64,000 bases of DNA from CAZOEL01 sp964578835 (GCA_964578835.1 CAZOEL010000020.1:23896-87895), one strand, 5' to 3'. Counted from the stretch's first letter, positions 42,692 to 52,314 are shown. The notes: generated from the letters alone by a model not told the origin. A program made the numbers and translations.

Positions 42692-44300
42692 GTGCTGCGC
42701 GTACTACGTCACGACATTCTGGACTCCGATAAATTTGTCATCACCCTGGAGCTGGTTCCCGGCAGGGAATCCAAGGGCTTTATGATTGACACCGTCCTGC
42801 AAATGGCCGCCGACGCCTATGCCGACGGACGCATCTCCGCTGTCTCCATCACGGACAATCCGGGCGGGAACCCATCCCTGAGCCCGGATGGGCTCGGTCA
42901 TGAGATATTCGCCTTCGGCATGGACGTGATCATTCATTTCACCTGCCGGGATTCGAACCGGATCGGCATGGAAAGCCGGGCCTGGCAGCTTGATAGAATG
43001 GGGATGAAGAACATCCTGGCTCTCACCGGCGATTACTCCGGAACGGGCTTCGGCGGTCAGGGAAAGCCGGTGTTCGATCTCGATTCGGTGAATCTCATCT
43101 GCGCTCTGAACATGATGAGCGGCAAGCTGGCGGAGCGCGGCGACCCGGAAGGCTTTCTCATCGGCTGCGCCGTGTCGCCCTTTAAGAGCACCGAGGGCGA
43201 AACCTTCGCCCAATACGCCAAGCTCTGTCGCAAAGTATCCTCCGGCGCGCATTTCGTCATCACCCAGCTGGGCTACGACGCCCGTAAGTTTCAGGAACTG
43301 TTGAAAGTTCAACGAGACTTCGGCATCCAGATCCCCACGCTNNNNNNNNNNGGTCTACCATCTGACGCCAGGAGCCGCTAAAATCATGAACAGCGGCAAA
43401 ATCCCGGGCGTGGTCGTCACGGACAAATTATTCGAGCAAATCAAAGAAGAGTGGCGGAACAAGCACGCGGGCCGCAAGGCTGCAATCGAGCGCTCGGCCA
43501 GGCTCATCGCAGTGGTCAAGGGGCTCGGGTATCGAGGCGTCCACATGGCCGGCATCCACCAAAGCTTCAAGACCGTGGCGGATATTCTCGACCGATCGGC
43601 GGAAATAGAGCATCGCTGGGAAGAATTTCTTCCCGAATTCGACTTCCCGCAAAAAAACGGCTTCTATGCCTACGGGAAAGACCCGAAGACGGGACTCTCG
43701 ACCGACTCGCCCAATGCCTTCAGCAGCACCTCATCGAGGCTCGAGCGCATGGGGTACAAGTGGTTCAAGCACACCCATGACTTTTTATTCGCCTTCGACA
43801 GCCCTGTAGCGCGTGGGCTGCGCATAGTGGCTTCTGAGCTGGATAAACGGCAGGCGGGTCATCTCGTGATGAAAGTCGTCGAGGATTCGGCGAAAACAGT
43901 GCTTCTCAGCTGCCGTCGCTGCGGCGATTGCGCCATTCAGCACGTGGCCTTTCTCTGCCCCGAATCGCAATGTCCCAAGCACATTCGGAACGGTCCGTGC
44001 GGCGGCAGCCGCAACGGCCGCTGCGAAGTGAGGCCGGAGCGGCATTGCGTATGGTACAGGGCGTACAAACGGCTGGCCGCCGTCGGCAAAACGAAGGAGC
44101 TATCTCTGGGCTGCGTGCCGCCCCGCATGTGGGAGCTCAACAGGACGTCGTCTTGGCTCAATTTCCACATGAGGCGCGATCACCAAAGCATGGGCATTGA
44201 GATCTCCACCGCCTGCGGAGTCCCTCGCGGCCGCATCCCCGAAGAGTTCCAGGCGGGAAGGAATGGAGAAGAAGCGGCTCGGCGGAAAGAAGAGCCTTGA
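42692..44300 (+). CDS. metF: Methylenetetrahydrofolate reductase fused to MetV-type C-terminal domain (interrupted by assembly gap)
   Basis: One gene broken by 10 N at 43342-43351. The first part is a MetF TIM barrel (FVITLELVPGRESKG, SITDNPGG, ILALTGDYSGTGFGGQGKPVFDLDSV); it resumes after the gap in another frame as VYHLTPGAAKIMNSGKIPG, the standard continuation of MetF. The C-terminal part (about 43880-44090) is the cysteine-rich MetV-type domain, with CRRCGDC, CPKHIRNGPCGGSRNGRCE. MetF reduces methylene- to methyl-tetrahydrofolate; MetV-type partners occur in acetogen-like C1 pathways. The apparent frameshift is an artefact, since the gap must really be a multiple of three. The start is GTG at 42692 with GAGG 6 bases upstream; a TTG at 42686 is possible. 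About 530 residues in all. Confidence 0.88.
43342..43351. other. Assembly gap (10 N) inside metF
   Basis: Ten N of unknown true length. The protein upstream ends in GIQIPT and the one downstream begins VYHLTPG, with only a few residues missing by comparison with the MetF family. Reading frames join if the true length is divisible by three, for example 6 or 9. Confidence 0.95.
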
Positions 44301-44614
44301 AAGATTGGATTGCAGAGGAAGGAACGGAAAAACCCTTAGGAGCCTGGAAAAAATAACCTGAACAGTCTGTCTTTGGGTGACATGGGCAACAAGTTGCCCG
44401 CGCCGAAGGCAAGAGGCGCTTCCTCTTGTGCTTCTCACCCGGACAGCTTTTCGCCCGGCCTGCCCACCCACAGCAAATGGTCTAACGAGGTCACTAGACC
44501 AATAGTGTACAGGTTATATTTCCTAAACTCCTTAGTCGATGCCATACCGCAGAGCTCAAAGATGAGCAATTACTAATTCGCATGAGTGAGAGGCGACGAA
44601 GCTCATGCCGAGAC
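44301..44614. other. Intergenic with palindromic repeat, no gene
   Basis: This 314-bp gap separates converging metF and the TDT gene. It contains the repeat copy at 44381-44403 and next to it a short AAGAGG/CCTCTT hairpin (about 44411-44427). Nothing else is recognised. Confidence 0.4.
44381..44403. repeat. Small palindromic repeat, copy 2
   Basis: Core GGGCAACAAGTTGCCC. Its reverse complement matches 21 of 23 bases of copy 1 at 16842-16864. It lies between converging genes and may act as a terminator as well as being a dispersed element. Confidence 0.55.
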
Positions 44615-45721
44615 CTAGGCGGTGGGGTGATTAGGGCGAATGAGTCCCGCAAGAGAGCGCAGCAGTCCCAGGAAGGTCAGAGACCATGCGGCCATGGCCA
44701 CAAAGATGAAGTATTGAGGAACTTGCAGTAAGAATTCGAGATTAAGAACCCGAGCCATTCGGAGGGTGGAAACCGTATACATGCCAAGCGGGAACACCAT
44801 GCTCCAGTACTGGGGGTCGTAGGAGATGGCATTGCCTCTAATGATGAAACGCCAGGCGCCCATGAGCAGAAGCAAAGGAATCCACCAGGTTGCAGTCGTC
44901 CAGAAAAGGAGTGTGAGTCCCGTGATAAAAGGAAGAAGAGAGGAAAGGAGCTGAGAGCCTGAGCTATTCATCGCGAGGCTTACGCCGGCGAGCGTTGTTA
45001 TGGCGACCGCTCCCATGTTTATCCAGTAGGGATGTCCCAGTTGCTGGGGATGCAAGTCAAAGAACATGAGCCGGTAGAAGATCAGCGTGATGATCATTAT
45101 GTAAAGCATGCAGCCGAGAAGGAACATACAAAGCGAAAAGAAGAGCAACGGCTCCCGGTAATTGCCGTAGTGGAGAGCAAGGAGCGCGCTTAACACTGAA
45201 AGGGACTGAGTGCTCACGATGAAGAGGAGCCATGTCCCGTTTATTCCATCCTCGAGCCCCGGTTTTGGCTGCTTTATGGTAAAGCTCAGAAAAGTGATGT
45301 AAACGAGGAAGACCCAAAGCAACAAAGCGAGCAAAAATAGACAAGCGGCTGTTCTATGGCTCCCTGTCAGGATAATGAATTGATTTCCCAGAATGCACGT
45401 GGCTGCAACCGAAGTGAGATAACCCGCTCCACGGCTGTGATCGGTCAGGTCTGCAAGGCATCTCTCCCGGTATAAGAAAAGACGAGCGAGTTTGATTGCC
45501 CAAAGGGTTATGTAAAAGAGCGCGTTCAGTCGAAAAAGAAAAACCCCGACAGCTTTGTAGCCAAGCAGGTGAGAGCCAATGGAGACAATCCCCGTCGCCA
45601 TCGCCATGGCGAAGTAGGCCGGAGGGAACGCCTCTATTGCGGACAGCGCTCTGGAGCGAATAGTATCCATATCAGGGCTCTGCGCATCTTCTTCTGAAAA
45701 GAATGTAGCTTCTGCGGACAT
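44615..45721 (-). CDS. TDT/TehA/SLAC1-family membrane protein following narI
   Basis: A 368-residue protein with about ten hydrophobic helices of the TDT family (TehA, Mae1, plant SLAC1). It shows an AFPPAYFAMAMATGIVSIG first helix, the family beginning, and repeated helical hairpins to the end. SLAC1-type relatives are anion channels that pass nitrate and chloride. The gene follows narI, and if it starts at 45721 it overlaps narI by 50 bases; a start at 45670 is possible and would remove the overlap, leaving the family homology intact. No NarK-type nitrate/nitrite carrier is present, so this could be the route for nitrate in or nitrite out. That is inference; dicarboxylate or tellurite-related transport are alternatives. 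Confidence 0.85.
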   Translation of the reverse strand: MSAEATFFSEEDAQSPDMDTIRSRALSAIEAFPPAYFAMAMATGIVSIGSHLLGYKAVGVFLFRLNALFYITLWAIKLARLFLYRERCLADLTDHSRGAGYLTSVAATCILGNQFIILTGSHRTAACLFLLALLLWVFLVYITFLSFTIKQPKPGLEDGINGTWLLFIVSTQSLSVLSALLALHYGNYREPLLFFSLCMFLLGCMLYIMIITLIFYRLMFFDLHPQQLGHPYWINMGAVAITTLAGVSLAMNSSGSQLLSSLLPFITGLTLLFWTTATWWIPLLLLMGAWRFIIRGNAISYDPQYWSMVFPLGMYTVSTLRMARVLNLEFLLQVPQYFIFVAMAAWSLTFLGLLRSLAGLIRPNHPTA

Positions 45722-46349
45722 ATGAGATCGGGGCGCTCCAGATATGAACCAGCCTGCTGAAGGGGGCGAAGGCGAAGAGAGCAAAGGCAGAGAGTATGTG
45801 GAGCTTGTAGAGGAAGGGGACGCCCGAGAGAAGCTCCGTATTCGGCCTCAGGGTCAATATTCCTCTTATCCATGGAGCGACTGTATCGAGAACATAGTAG
45901 TGGCCGAAGAACACGTTGTACGTACCGACGCCGATTGTGACGAAAAGAAGGGCAGCCGTGATGTGATCTCTTCTAGTGGTTACGGTCATGACCCTTGAGT
46001 CGCTGGTGCGGCGCCAGATGAGAAGTGAGAGGCCGATCAGCGCAGGCAGCCCGAAGGCAATTCCCAGAAAGTAAGCTATGGCCGTATGCAGCTCACCGCT
46101 TATAAAGAATAGTTCATAGACGCTCTGAGGAATGAGCAACCCCACCACGTGTCCCATCAAAGCGAGAAGCACTCCGTAGTGGAATAGATTCGAGGCAAAC
46201 ATGAGCGTTCTTTTCTCGAAGATTTCACTGGACCTGGCATTCCATCGGCCGGGATCGGTTGCATAACGGTAGATGCTCCCTACAATGCAGACGCTGAGGG
46301 ATACGTATGGAAACACCACGAATGCAAGAGTATTCAGGAATTCGGCCAT
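45672..46349 (-). CDS. narI: Respiratory nitrate reductase gamma subunit (cytochrome b)
   Basis: A 225-residue membrane cytochrome b, the same length as E. coli NarI. It oxidises quinol and passes electrons to NarH. Haem ligands are visible as His57 and His67 (LFHYGVLLALMGH) and His184 and His202 (KLHILSAF, RLVHIWS), matching the E. coli pattern. Five helices. The start at 46349 is chosen for AAGGAGG 7 bases upstream and for family length; an earlier in-frame start at 46403 would overlap narJ. It follows narJ by 41 bases. Confidence 0.95.
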   Translation of the reverse strand: MAEFLNTLAFVVFPYVSLSVCIVGSIYRYATDPGRWNARSSEIFEKRTLMFASNLFHYGVLLALMGHVVGLLIPQSVYELFFISGELHTAIAYFLGIAFGLPALIGLSLLIWRRTSDSRVMTVTTRRDHITAALLFVTIGVGTYNVFFGHYYVLDTVAPWIRGILTLRPNTELLSGVPFLYKLHILSAFALFAFAPFSRLVHIWSAPISYVRRSYILFRRRCAEP

Positions 46350-46390
46350 AAGCATTCCTCCTTGAGATGCCGGCTCGAGCACAAAAAGCA

Positions 46391-46909
46391 TCAGGATAAA
46401 CAATGGGCGATTTCGCCTAAAGCTTCGAGAAGAGAACGATAGACGGTCTCCGTCTCCTTTAGCCTTGAAGCAAGCAAGGGGATCTCTGCTCCTACTCTCT
46501 CCATCATTGCAAGGCGCAGCTCCTTGGGGGCTACAGAGAAAAACTCGAGGATCAGCGGAAGAAAATCGGGCAGCTCGCTCGATGAATTCTCATAGCCTGC
46601 ATCCCTGTAGATAGAGTTGATCCAGGCCAGAGCCTCCCCTCTCTTTTTCTCGTTTCCAAACCTGTGATAGGTGAGGTTGAGCGTTGTGGCGGGATTGAGG
46701 TCAAAGACTCTTGTGTAATCCTCCTGAAGCTCGATGAGCGCCATCTCTTTCATCCGAGCCAGAGTGTCTTCGAAAACGAGCCTTGGCTTCTCCATGGGAA
46801 GCGCCTTCACGGCCTCCTCGATGAAATCGAGAGAGGCCATGAGGTCTTCGTCCGGGAACCGGAGAAGAGATGAAGCAATCTTTAGCTGGAGTCGAAGCTC
46901 TTCTTTCAT
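46391..46909 (-). CDS. narJ: Nitrate reductase assembly chaperone
   Basis: A 172-residue soluble chaperone of the NarJ/TorD fold, needed to insert the molybdenum cofactor and membrane-attach the NarGH complex; it is not part of the final enzyme. Recognised from an all-helical profile with DYTRVFDLNPATTLNLTYH and GNEKKRGEALAWINSIY. It is shorter than E. coli NarJ (236), lacking a C-terminal extension. Position between narH (11-base gap) and narI is diagnostic. GAGG 9 bases before the ATG. Confidence 0.93.
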   Translation of the reverse strand: MKEELRLQLKIASSLLRFPDEDLMASLDFIEEAVKALPMEKPRLVFEDTLARMKEMALIELQEDYTRVFDLNPATTLNLTYHRFGNEKKRGEALAWINSIYRDAGYENSSSELPDFLPLILEFFSVAPKELRLAMMERVGAEIPLLASRLKETETVYRSLLEALGEIAHCLS

Positions 46910-46920
46910 TTAGTCTGTCC

Positions 46921-48351
46921 TCAAACGTCGGACGGATATCCTGACTTTCCCTGCCAGTGGTGAAGGTTTATCTCGCCTTCTCTTCTCACGGTAGGGACGA
47001 CGTAGCGCTCCGCATATTTTGCCACCGCCAGGAGTCGGTACATATCATCGGCTGTCTCTCGGGTCATGCCCGCTTCTTTGAGGAGCTCAACATCCGGAGA
47101 TTTTTCGACTCGAACAGAGCGCATATAGGCCCGGAGGGCCGAGAGCCTTTTGAGGGCCGATCGAACGGGGAGCTCCTCACCTGCGGAAAGTAGATTTGCA
47201 AGATACTTTATTGGAATCCGCATATGGTCTATTGATTCGACCAATGACCTTCCTTGCGGTTCGGAACCTCCCAGGAGAGGGCTCAGGGGAGGAATGTACC
47301 AGACCATGGGAAGGGTCCGGAACTCCGGATGAGGAGGCAGCGCAAGCTTCCATTCGACCGCGAGCTTATAGACGGGAGACCTTTTCGCAGCCTCGATAAA
47401 GCTCTCCGGAATGCCGCTTTTCAATGCTTCGGTTGCTACCTTGGGGTTATTGGGGTTTAAAAAAAGAGACATCTGGGCCGAATAGAGCCCTCTTGGATCG
47501 TCTACGGATGCCGCCGAGCCGATCCGATCCGCATCGTAGAGCATGACGCCTATGTAGCGGATTCGCCCCACGCACGTTTCGGCGCATAGCGTAGGCAATC
47601 CGGCTTCGATCCTCGGGTAGCAGAAGATGCACTTCTCCGACCTTCCGCTCGTCCAGTTGAAGTAGGCTTTCTTGTAAGGGCACCCCGAGGCGCAAAACCT
47701 CCAACCCCGGCATCGCTCCTGGTCGATGAGAACGATTCCATCCTCATCCCTCTTGTAGATTGCTCCCGAAGGGCACGATGCGAGGCAGGAGGGGTTCAGG
47801 CAATGCTCGCAGATCCTCGGGAGATGAAACATGAAGACATTTTCGAACCTGAGATAAGCTTCGCGCTCGATTCCATTGAAGTTGACATCATCCAGGCCTG
47901 TCTTGTTGACACCGGCCAAATCGTCTTCCCAGTTGGGACCCCATTTGAGGCTGAGATTCTCTCCCGTGATGAGAGATTTGGGACGAAGGGCGGGCTGATG
48001 TCTTCTCGGAGGACTCGCGATGAGATCTTCATAGTTATAAGTCCAGGGCTCGTAGTAGTCATCTATAAGGGGTAGGTTCGGGTTGTAGAAGATCTTTGCA
48101 AGCTTTGCTTTACGACCTCCCGAAAAAAGGGTGAGCTTGCCCTTCCTGACTTTCCAGCCGCCTTTCCACTCTTTTTGATTCTCCCACCTTTTGGGGTAGC
48201 CTATACCCGGCTTTGTCTCGACATTGTTATACCAGATGTATTCGGCGCCCTTGCGGTTGGTCCAGACGTTTTTGCAGGGTATGCTGCAGGTATGGCAGCC
48301 GATGCATTTATCGAGGTTCATGACCATTGCGTATTGGGCTTTAATCTTCAT
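46921..48351 (-). CDS. narH: Respiratory nitrate reductase beta subunit (iron-sulfur)
   Basis: A 476-residue iron-sulfur subunit carrying electrons from NarI to NarG. Four cluster motifs can be seen: CIGCHTCSIPCKNVW near the N-terminus, CEHCLNPSCLASCPSG, CRGWRFCASGCPYKK with the Trp typical of the 3Fe-4S site, and CIFCYPRIEAGLPTLCAETC. The C-terminal VVPTVRREGEIN is typical. The start overlaps the narG 3' end by 11 bases, so translation is coupled. It keeps the full-length form of enterobacterial NarH (about 512, here slightly shorter). Confidence 0.97.
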   Translation of the reverse strand: MKIKAQYAMVMNLDKCIGCHTCSIPCKNVWTNRKGAEYIWYNNVETKPGIGYPKRWENQKEWKGGWKVRKGKLTLFSGGRKAKLAKIFYNPNLPLIDDYYEPWTYNYEDLIASPPRRHQPALRPKSLITGENLSLKWGPNWEDDLAGVNKTGLDDVNFNGIEREAYLRFENVFMFHLPRICEHCLNPSCLASCPSGAIYKRDEDGIVLIDQERCRGWRFCASGCPYKKAYFNWTSGRSEKCIFCYPRIEAGLPTLCAETCVGRIRYIGVMLYDADRIGSAASVDDPRGLYSAQMSLFLNPNNPKVATEALKSGIPESFIEAAKRSPVYKLAVEWKLALPPHPEFRTLPMVWYIPPLSPLLGGSEPQGRSLVESIDHMRIPIKYLANLLSAGEELPVRSALKRLSALRAYMRSVRVEKSPDVELLKEAGMTRETADDMYRLLAVAKYAERYVVPTVRREGEINLHHWQGKSGYPSDV

Positions 48352-51300
48352 ACCAGTCCACCTCCCCCGCTTTTCGTACGATGATCACCTCATCTCTCTG
48401 GGCTCCTGTCGGACCGTAGTAGTTGAATCCGTAGCTCAACTGGGCATAGCCGCCGATCATGTGCGTGGGCTTCATCAAGATGCGGGTAACGCTGTTGTGG
48501 GTTCCGCCCCTCTGGCCGGAGATCCTGGAGCCCGGAGTGCTGAGGAGCCTCTCCTGGGCATGATAGGTGAAAGCCTTTCCACGCGGAATCCTGTGGCTCA
48601 CGACCGCCTTTGCCACCAGGACCCCGTTTACATTGTAGCATTCGAGCCAGTCATTGTCCTTGATCCCGATGCTCTCGGCATCTTCGTTGTTGATCCAGAT
48701 GACTTCCCCGCCCCTGAAAAGGGTGAGCATCGTGAGTGTGTCCGAGTAGGTGCTGTGGATGGACCACTTGGAGTGAGGCGTGAGATAGTTGAGGACAATC
48801 TCCCTGGCGGACCCAACATCCTTGTTCACTCTGGTCGAGCCAAGGGCTGCCATGTCCAGGGGAGGGCGAAAGGTGGGCAGCCCTTCTCCGAAGGCAAGCA
48901 TCCATTCATGGTCGAGATAGAACTGAGCCCTGCCTGTAAGAGTCCTGAAGGGTATCTTCTTTTCTATGTTGGTGACAAAAGGCGAGTAGGGTCTGGTCTC
49001 AGTTTCTACGCCGCTCCATATCGGACTGGTTAGAACTCTTCGAGGCCGCGCGTTGAGATCCGAAAAAGTGTAGCTCACTCCTTGCTCAAGAAAGCTCATA
49101 TCGGAAAGATCCAGTCCCGTTTTTTTCTCCAACCCCCTCCAAGATTTGACGGCAGTGGCTCCGTTGGTTTCGGGCGAGAGGACGAGAATGGCTTCGGCAA
49201 CCTGCTTTGCCGATGAGAGATCCGGCATGCCCCTGGTGACCCCTTCCCCTGAGACCGTCCCAACCCGATGCTTCAGATCCTCGTACTCCTCGGCGCTGTT
49301 CCAGGAGATCCCCTTTGCCGTCAAACCGGTCCTGGGGACCCTTGGACCGAGGCTTGTCATCATTTTGAACACGTTGGGATAATCGCGTGTAACGACCCTC
49401 AAGGCAGGCATTGTCTTTCCGGGTATGGCTTCCACTTCTCCTTTTCTCCAATCCTTGACCTTTCCGAACGGTTGAGCGATTTCGCCCGGAGTGTCATGGA
49501 GGAGGGGCGTTGCAAGAAGGTCCTTTCGCACTCCGAGGTGAACCCCGGCAAGCTTGGAGAATTTCTCGGCAATCAGCTTGAATTGATCCCAATTCGTTTT
49601 TGTCTCCCAGGGAGGATCGATTGCGGGAGTGAAGGGATGGATAAACGGGTGGAGGTCCGTGGTGTTGAGATCGTGCATCTCGTACCACCCGGCCGCGGGG
49701 AGCACGATATCGGAGTAGAGAGGGCTCGTGCACATCCTAAGCTCGGTTGTGATCAGGAGGTCGAGTTTTCCCCCGGAGTCCGCCTCGCGCACGAGCATCT
49801 CCTCGGGCATGCATCCCGTGTTCTCATCGTTCATTACGGCATTTTTCGTTCCCAGCAGGTGCTTGAGAAAATACTCGTGCCCCTTGCCGCTCGCTCCCAG
49901 GAGGTTGGCCCGCCACAGGAAAAGAATCCTTGGGATGTTCACCGGGTTGTTCGGATCCTCGATCGCGAATTTCAGGGCGCCCGCCTTGAGCTTTCCGGCA
50001 ACGTCCGAGACGATCTCCTCGTCTGTTCTCTCCACGGCCCCACTGCAAAGATCGAGCGGATTGCGGTCGAACTGCGGGTAGGAAGGGAGCCATCCGAGCC
50101 GGGCGGCGATCACGTTATAGTCGGCGATATGCCGCTCTTTTGCCGGCGAGTGAAGAGCTGAGGCGAAAGAGCCGGCCTGGAAGCTTTCGTATCTCCAGTG
50201 GTCTGTTGCAAAATAGTAGAAGGAGGTTCCATTCTGATGCCGGTGCATGACTTCCCAATCATGGGCAAAGGCGATGGTGGACCAGCCCGCCAGAGGGCGG
50301 ACTTTCTCCTGGCCCACATAGTGCGCCCAGCCGCCGCCGTTGACCCCCTGACATCCGCAAAGAGTCGTCAGGCTGATAATGGCCCTGTAAATCATATCGC
50401 TGTGATACCAGTGGTTGACGCCGGCCCCGAGAAATATCATCGACTTGCCTCCGGTTGCCTCGGCGTTTTCCGCAAACTCCCTGGCGACCCGAATGACATC
50501 CTCCCGGGGAACTCCCGTGATAGCCTCCTGCCATGCCGGGGTGTAGGGCTTAAGGTCGTTGTAGTCACGGGCGCACTCCGTTCCGTAGCCCCTGTCCACG
50601 CCCAGGTTGGCGGCCATGAGATCGAATACGGTAGTAACGAGGATCTCGCCATCCCTTCCCGCCAGCCTTTTTACCGGAACGGCCCCTTCCCTGACGCCAG
50701 GGCCGCTCAGCTCAAAAAGCGGGAAAGATACGCTCACCCATTCGTCTGAGCTTTCAGCAAAGCTCAGAATCGGATCGATATCTTCCGCTGTAGCCGAATC
50801 CTTGAGATGCAGATTCCATCTCCCGCCATCCTCCCAGCGAAATCCGATGCTTCCGTTCGGCGCCACAAAATCATTCCTTTTTGCATCGAAGACCACCGTC
50901 TTCCACTCGCCGCCATCTTCAGCATGAACTCCCACCAAATCCGATGCTCTCAGAAAACGGTCGGACACCAAACCTTCCCCACTTTTCTTGATCACTACCG
51001 CAAAGGGAAGATCCGTGAATCTCTTGGCGTAGTGCGCGAAATACTCCGACTGGCGGTCGATGTAGAACTCTTTCAAGACAACGAAGACCATCGCCATGGC
51101 AAGGGCCCCGTCGGTCCCAGCCTTTGCCGGGAGCCAGGTATCGGCAAACCTTGCGTACTCGGCATAATCGGGCGCCACTGCGGCGACCTTGGCGCCCCGG
51201 TATCTCACTTCCGTATAGAAGTGGGCATCGGGGGAGCGCGTCATGGGAAGGTTGGCGCCCCAGACGATCATGTAGGTGGAATTGTACCAGTCGCCGCTTA

Positions 51301-52045
51301 CGGGAACGTCGGTCTGCTCCCCCCATATCTGGGGCGATGCGGGAGGAAGATCGCAGTACCAGTCGTAGAAGCTCACCATGGAAGCGCCGATCAAGGAGAG
51401 GAACCGCGCCCCGGAAGCGTAACAGACCATCGACATGGCCGGAATGGGTGAGAACCCGAAGATCCTGTCAGGACCGTATTCTTTTATCGTGTGAATGAGG
51501 GAGGCCACGATGATGTCGGTTGCAATGTCCCAGGATACCCGGACGAGGCCCCCTCTGCCCCTGGCCTGTTTGTACTCTTTTGTTTTGGCGGGATCGGCGA
51601 CGATACTCTTCCACGCTTCGACCGGGTCCGGGTAACGATCGAGTGCCTCTTTCCAGAGCTTCAGGAGTGGAAAGCGAACGTAGGGGTACTTCACTCGAAC
51701 AGGGCTGTAGACATACCAAGAGAAGGCAGCCCCGCGCGGACATCCCCTTGGCTCGTAGTCGGGAACGTCCGGCGCGTTTTCCGGGTAGTCGGTCTTCTGG
51801 GTCTCCCAGACGATGATTCCATCTTTCACATACACATTCCAGGAGCAGCCGCCCGTGCAGTTTACCCCGTGGGTCGAGCGGACCACCTTGTCAAACTGCC
51901 ACCTCCTGCGGTAATGGTCTTCCCACTCCCTCTGGCCACAATCTATTCGCGCCCAACCTTCGGAAAGCGGCTCCCCCTCACAGCACTTCTCCCGTGCAGA
52001 GGGGCGCAGAAAATTTAATGAAGACAGGAATTCTTTTATGTCCAT
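48341..52045 (-). CDS. narG: Respiratory nitrate reductase alpha subunit (molybdenum)
   Basis: A 1234-residue catalytic subunit reducing nitrate to nitrite, very similar throughout to E. coli NarG (1247). The FS0 4Fe-4S site is HGVNCTGGC...RGCPRG (His59, Cys63, Cys67, Cys102). The molybdenum-ligand Asp is in SFYDWYCDLPPASPQIWGEQ (about 230), and MIGGYAQLSYGFNYYG closes the C-terminus. No twin-arginine signal is seen, so it faces the cytoplasm, as in E. coli. GGGAG 8 bases before the ATG supports 52045. It is the first gene of narGHJI, 269 bases after nrfA. Full narGHJI operons are uncommon in Desulfobacterota, so acquisition by transfer is possible; base composition is not obviously different. 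Confidence 0.97.
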   Translation of the reverse strand: MDIKEFLSSLNFLRPSAREKCCEGEPLSEGWARIDCGQREWEDHYRRRWQFDKVVRSTHGVNCTGGCSWNVYVKDGIIVWETQKTDYPENAPDVPDYEPRGCPRGAAFSWYVYSPVRVKYPYVRFPLLKLWKEALDRYPDPVEAWKSIVADPAKTKEYKQARGRGGLVRVSWDIATDIIVASLIHTIKEYGPDRIFGFSPIPAMSMVCYASGARFLSLIGASMVSFYDWYCDLPPASPQIWGEQTDVPVSGDWYNSTYMIVWGANLPMTRSPDAHFYTEVRYRGAKVAAVAPDYAEYARFADTWLPAKAGTDGALAMAMVFVVLKEFYIDRQSEYFAHYAKRFTDLPFAVVIKKSGEGLVSDRFLRASDLVGVHAEDGGEWKTVVFDAKRNDFVAPNGSIGFRWEDGGRWNLHLKDSATAEDIDPILSFAESSDEWVSVSFPLFELSGPGVREGAVPVKRLAGRDGEILVTTVFDLMAANLGVDRGYGTECARDYNDLKPYTPAWQEAITGVPREDVIRVAREFAENAEATGGKSMIFLGAGVNHWYHSDMIYRAIISLTTLCGCQGVNGGGWAHYVGQEKVRPLAGWSTIAFAHDWEVMHRHQNGTSFYYFATDHWRYESFQAGSFASALHSPAKERHIADYNVIAARLGWLPSYPQFDRNPLDLCSGAVERTDEEIVSDVAGKLKAGALKFAIEDPNNPVNIPRILFLWRANLLGASGKGHEYFLKHLLGTKNAVMNDENTGCMPEEMLVREADSGGKLDLLITTELRMCTSPLYSDIVLPAAGWYEMHDLNTTDLHPFIHPFTPAIDPPWETKTNWDQFKLIAEKFSKLAGVHLGVRKDLLATPLLHDTPGEIAQPFGKVKDWRKGEVEAIPGKTMPALRVVTRDYPNVFKMMTSLGPRVPRTGLTAKGISWNSAEEYEDLKHRVGTVSGEGVTRGMPDLSSAKQVAEAILVLSPETNGATAVKSWRGLEKKTGLDLSDMSFLEQGVSYTFSDLNARPRRVLTSPIWSGVETETRPYSPFVTNIEKKIPFRTLTGRAQFYLDHEWMLAFGEGLPTFRPPLDMAALGSTRVNKDVGSAREIVLNYLTPHSKWSIHSTYSDTLTMLTLFRGGEVIWINNEDAESIGIKDNDWLECYNVNGVLVAKAVVSHRIPRGKAFTYHAQERLLSTPGSRISGQRGGTHNSVTRILMKPTHMIGGYAQLSYGFNYYGPTGAQRDEVIIVRKAGEVDWYED

Positions 52046-52314
52046 CCACAGGACTCCCGGAACAGGGTTGGAGGATGCATAGGGAGCTCTTTTGCCACAG
52101 AAGAGATATACTCTAAACGGACGAGATCTGGACCTCCTTGAGTGACTGAAAATTCCAGGTCAGCAGAGATTCGAGCTCATTGGAATACTTATAAATCGCC
52201 CAGAGGATGGATACAACGTAGAGCTGACAGAAATATCGGCTGCGCTCAGCAGGAGGAAAGCGGGGATTAGCTTTCCTCCTGTGCACTTAAGGGAAAAGAT
52301 GCGTCCAGAATGGA
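52046..52314. promoter_or_regulatory. nrfA-narG intergenic region
   Basis: A 269-bp gap that may hold a separate narG promoter. It contains a hairpin (52250-52281) and an AAGGAGGT-type sequence on the minus strand near 52128 without any start codon at the right distance. No FNR-type palindrome is visible here. Confidence 0.35.
52250..52281 (-). terminator. Hairpin between nrfA and narG
   Basis: Perfect 12-bp arms CAGGAGGAAAGC (52250-52261) and its complement (52270-52281) with an 8-base loop. It lies 33 bases after the nrfA stop. No T run, so it may reduce rather than stop read-through into narG. Confidence 0.55.

Noticed and set aside
42692..44300. metF as a frameshifted pseudogene
   Set aside because: The frame change coincides exactly with the N run and family sequence continues on both sides, so it is an assembly artefact.
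52120..52140. Strong Shine-Dalgarno-like AAGGAGGT on the minus strand between nrfA and narG
   Set aside because: No ATG, GTG or TTG follows at a usable distance with an open frame; probably chance.
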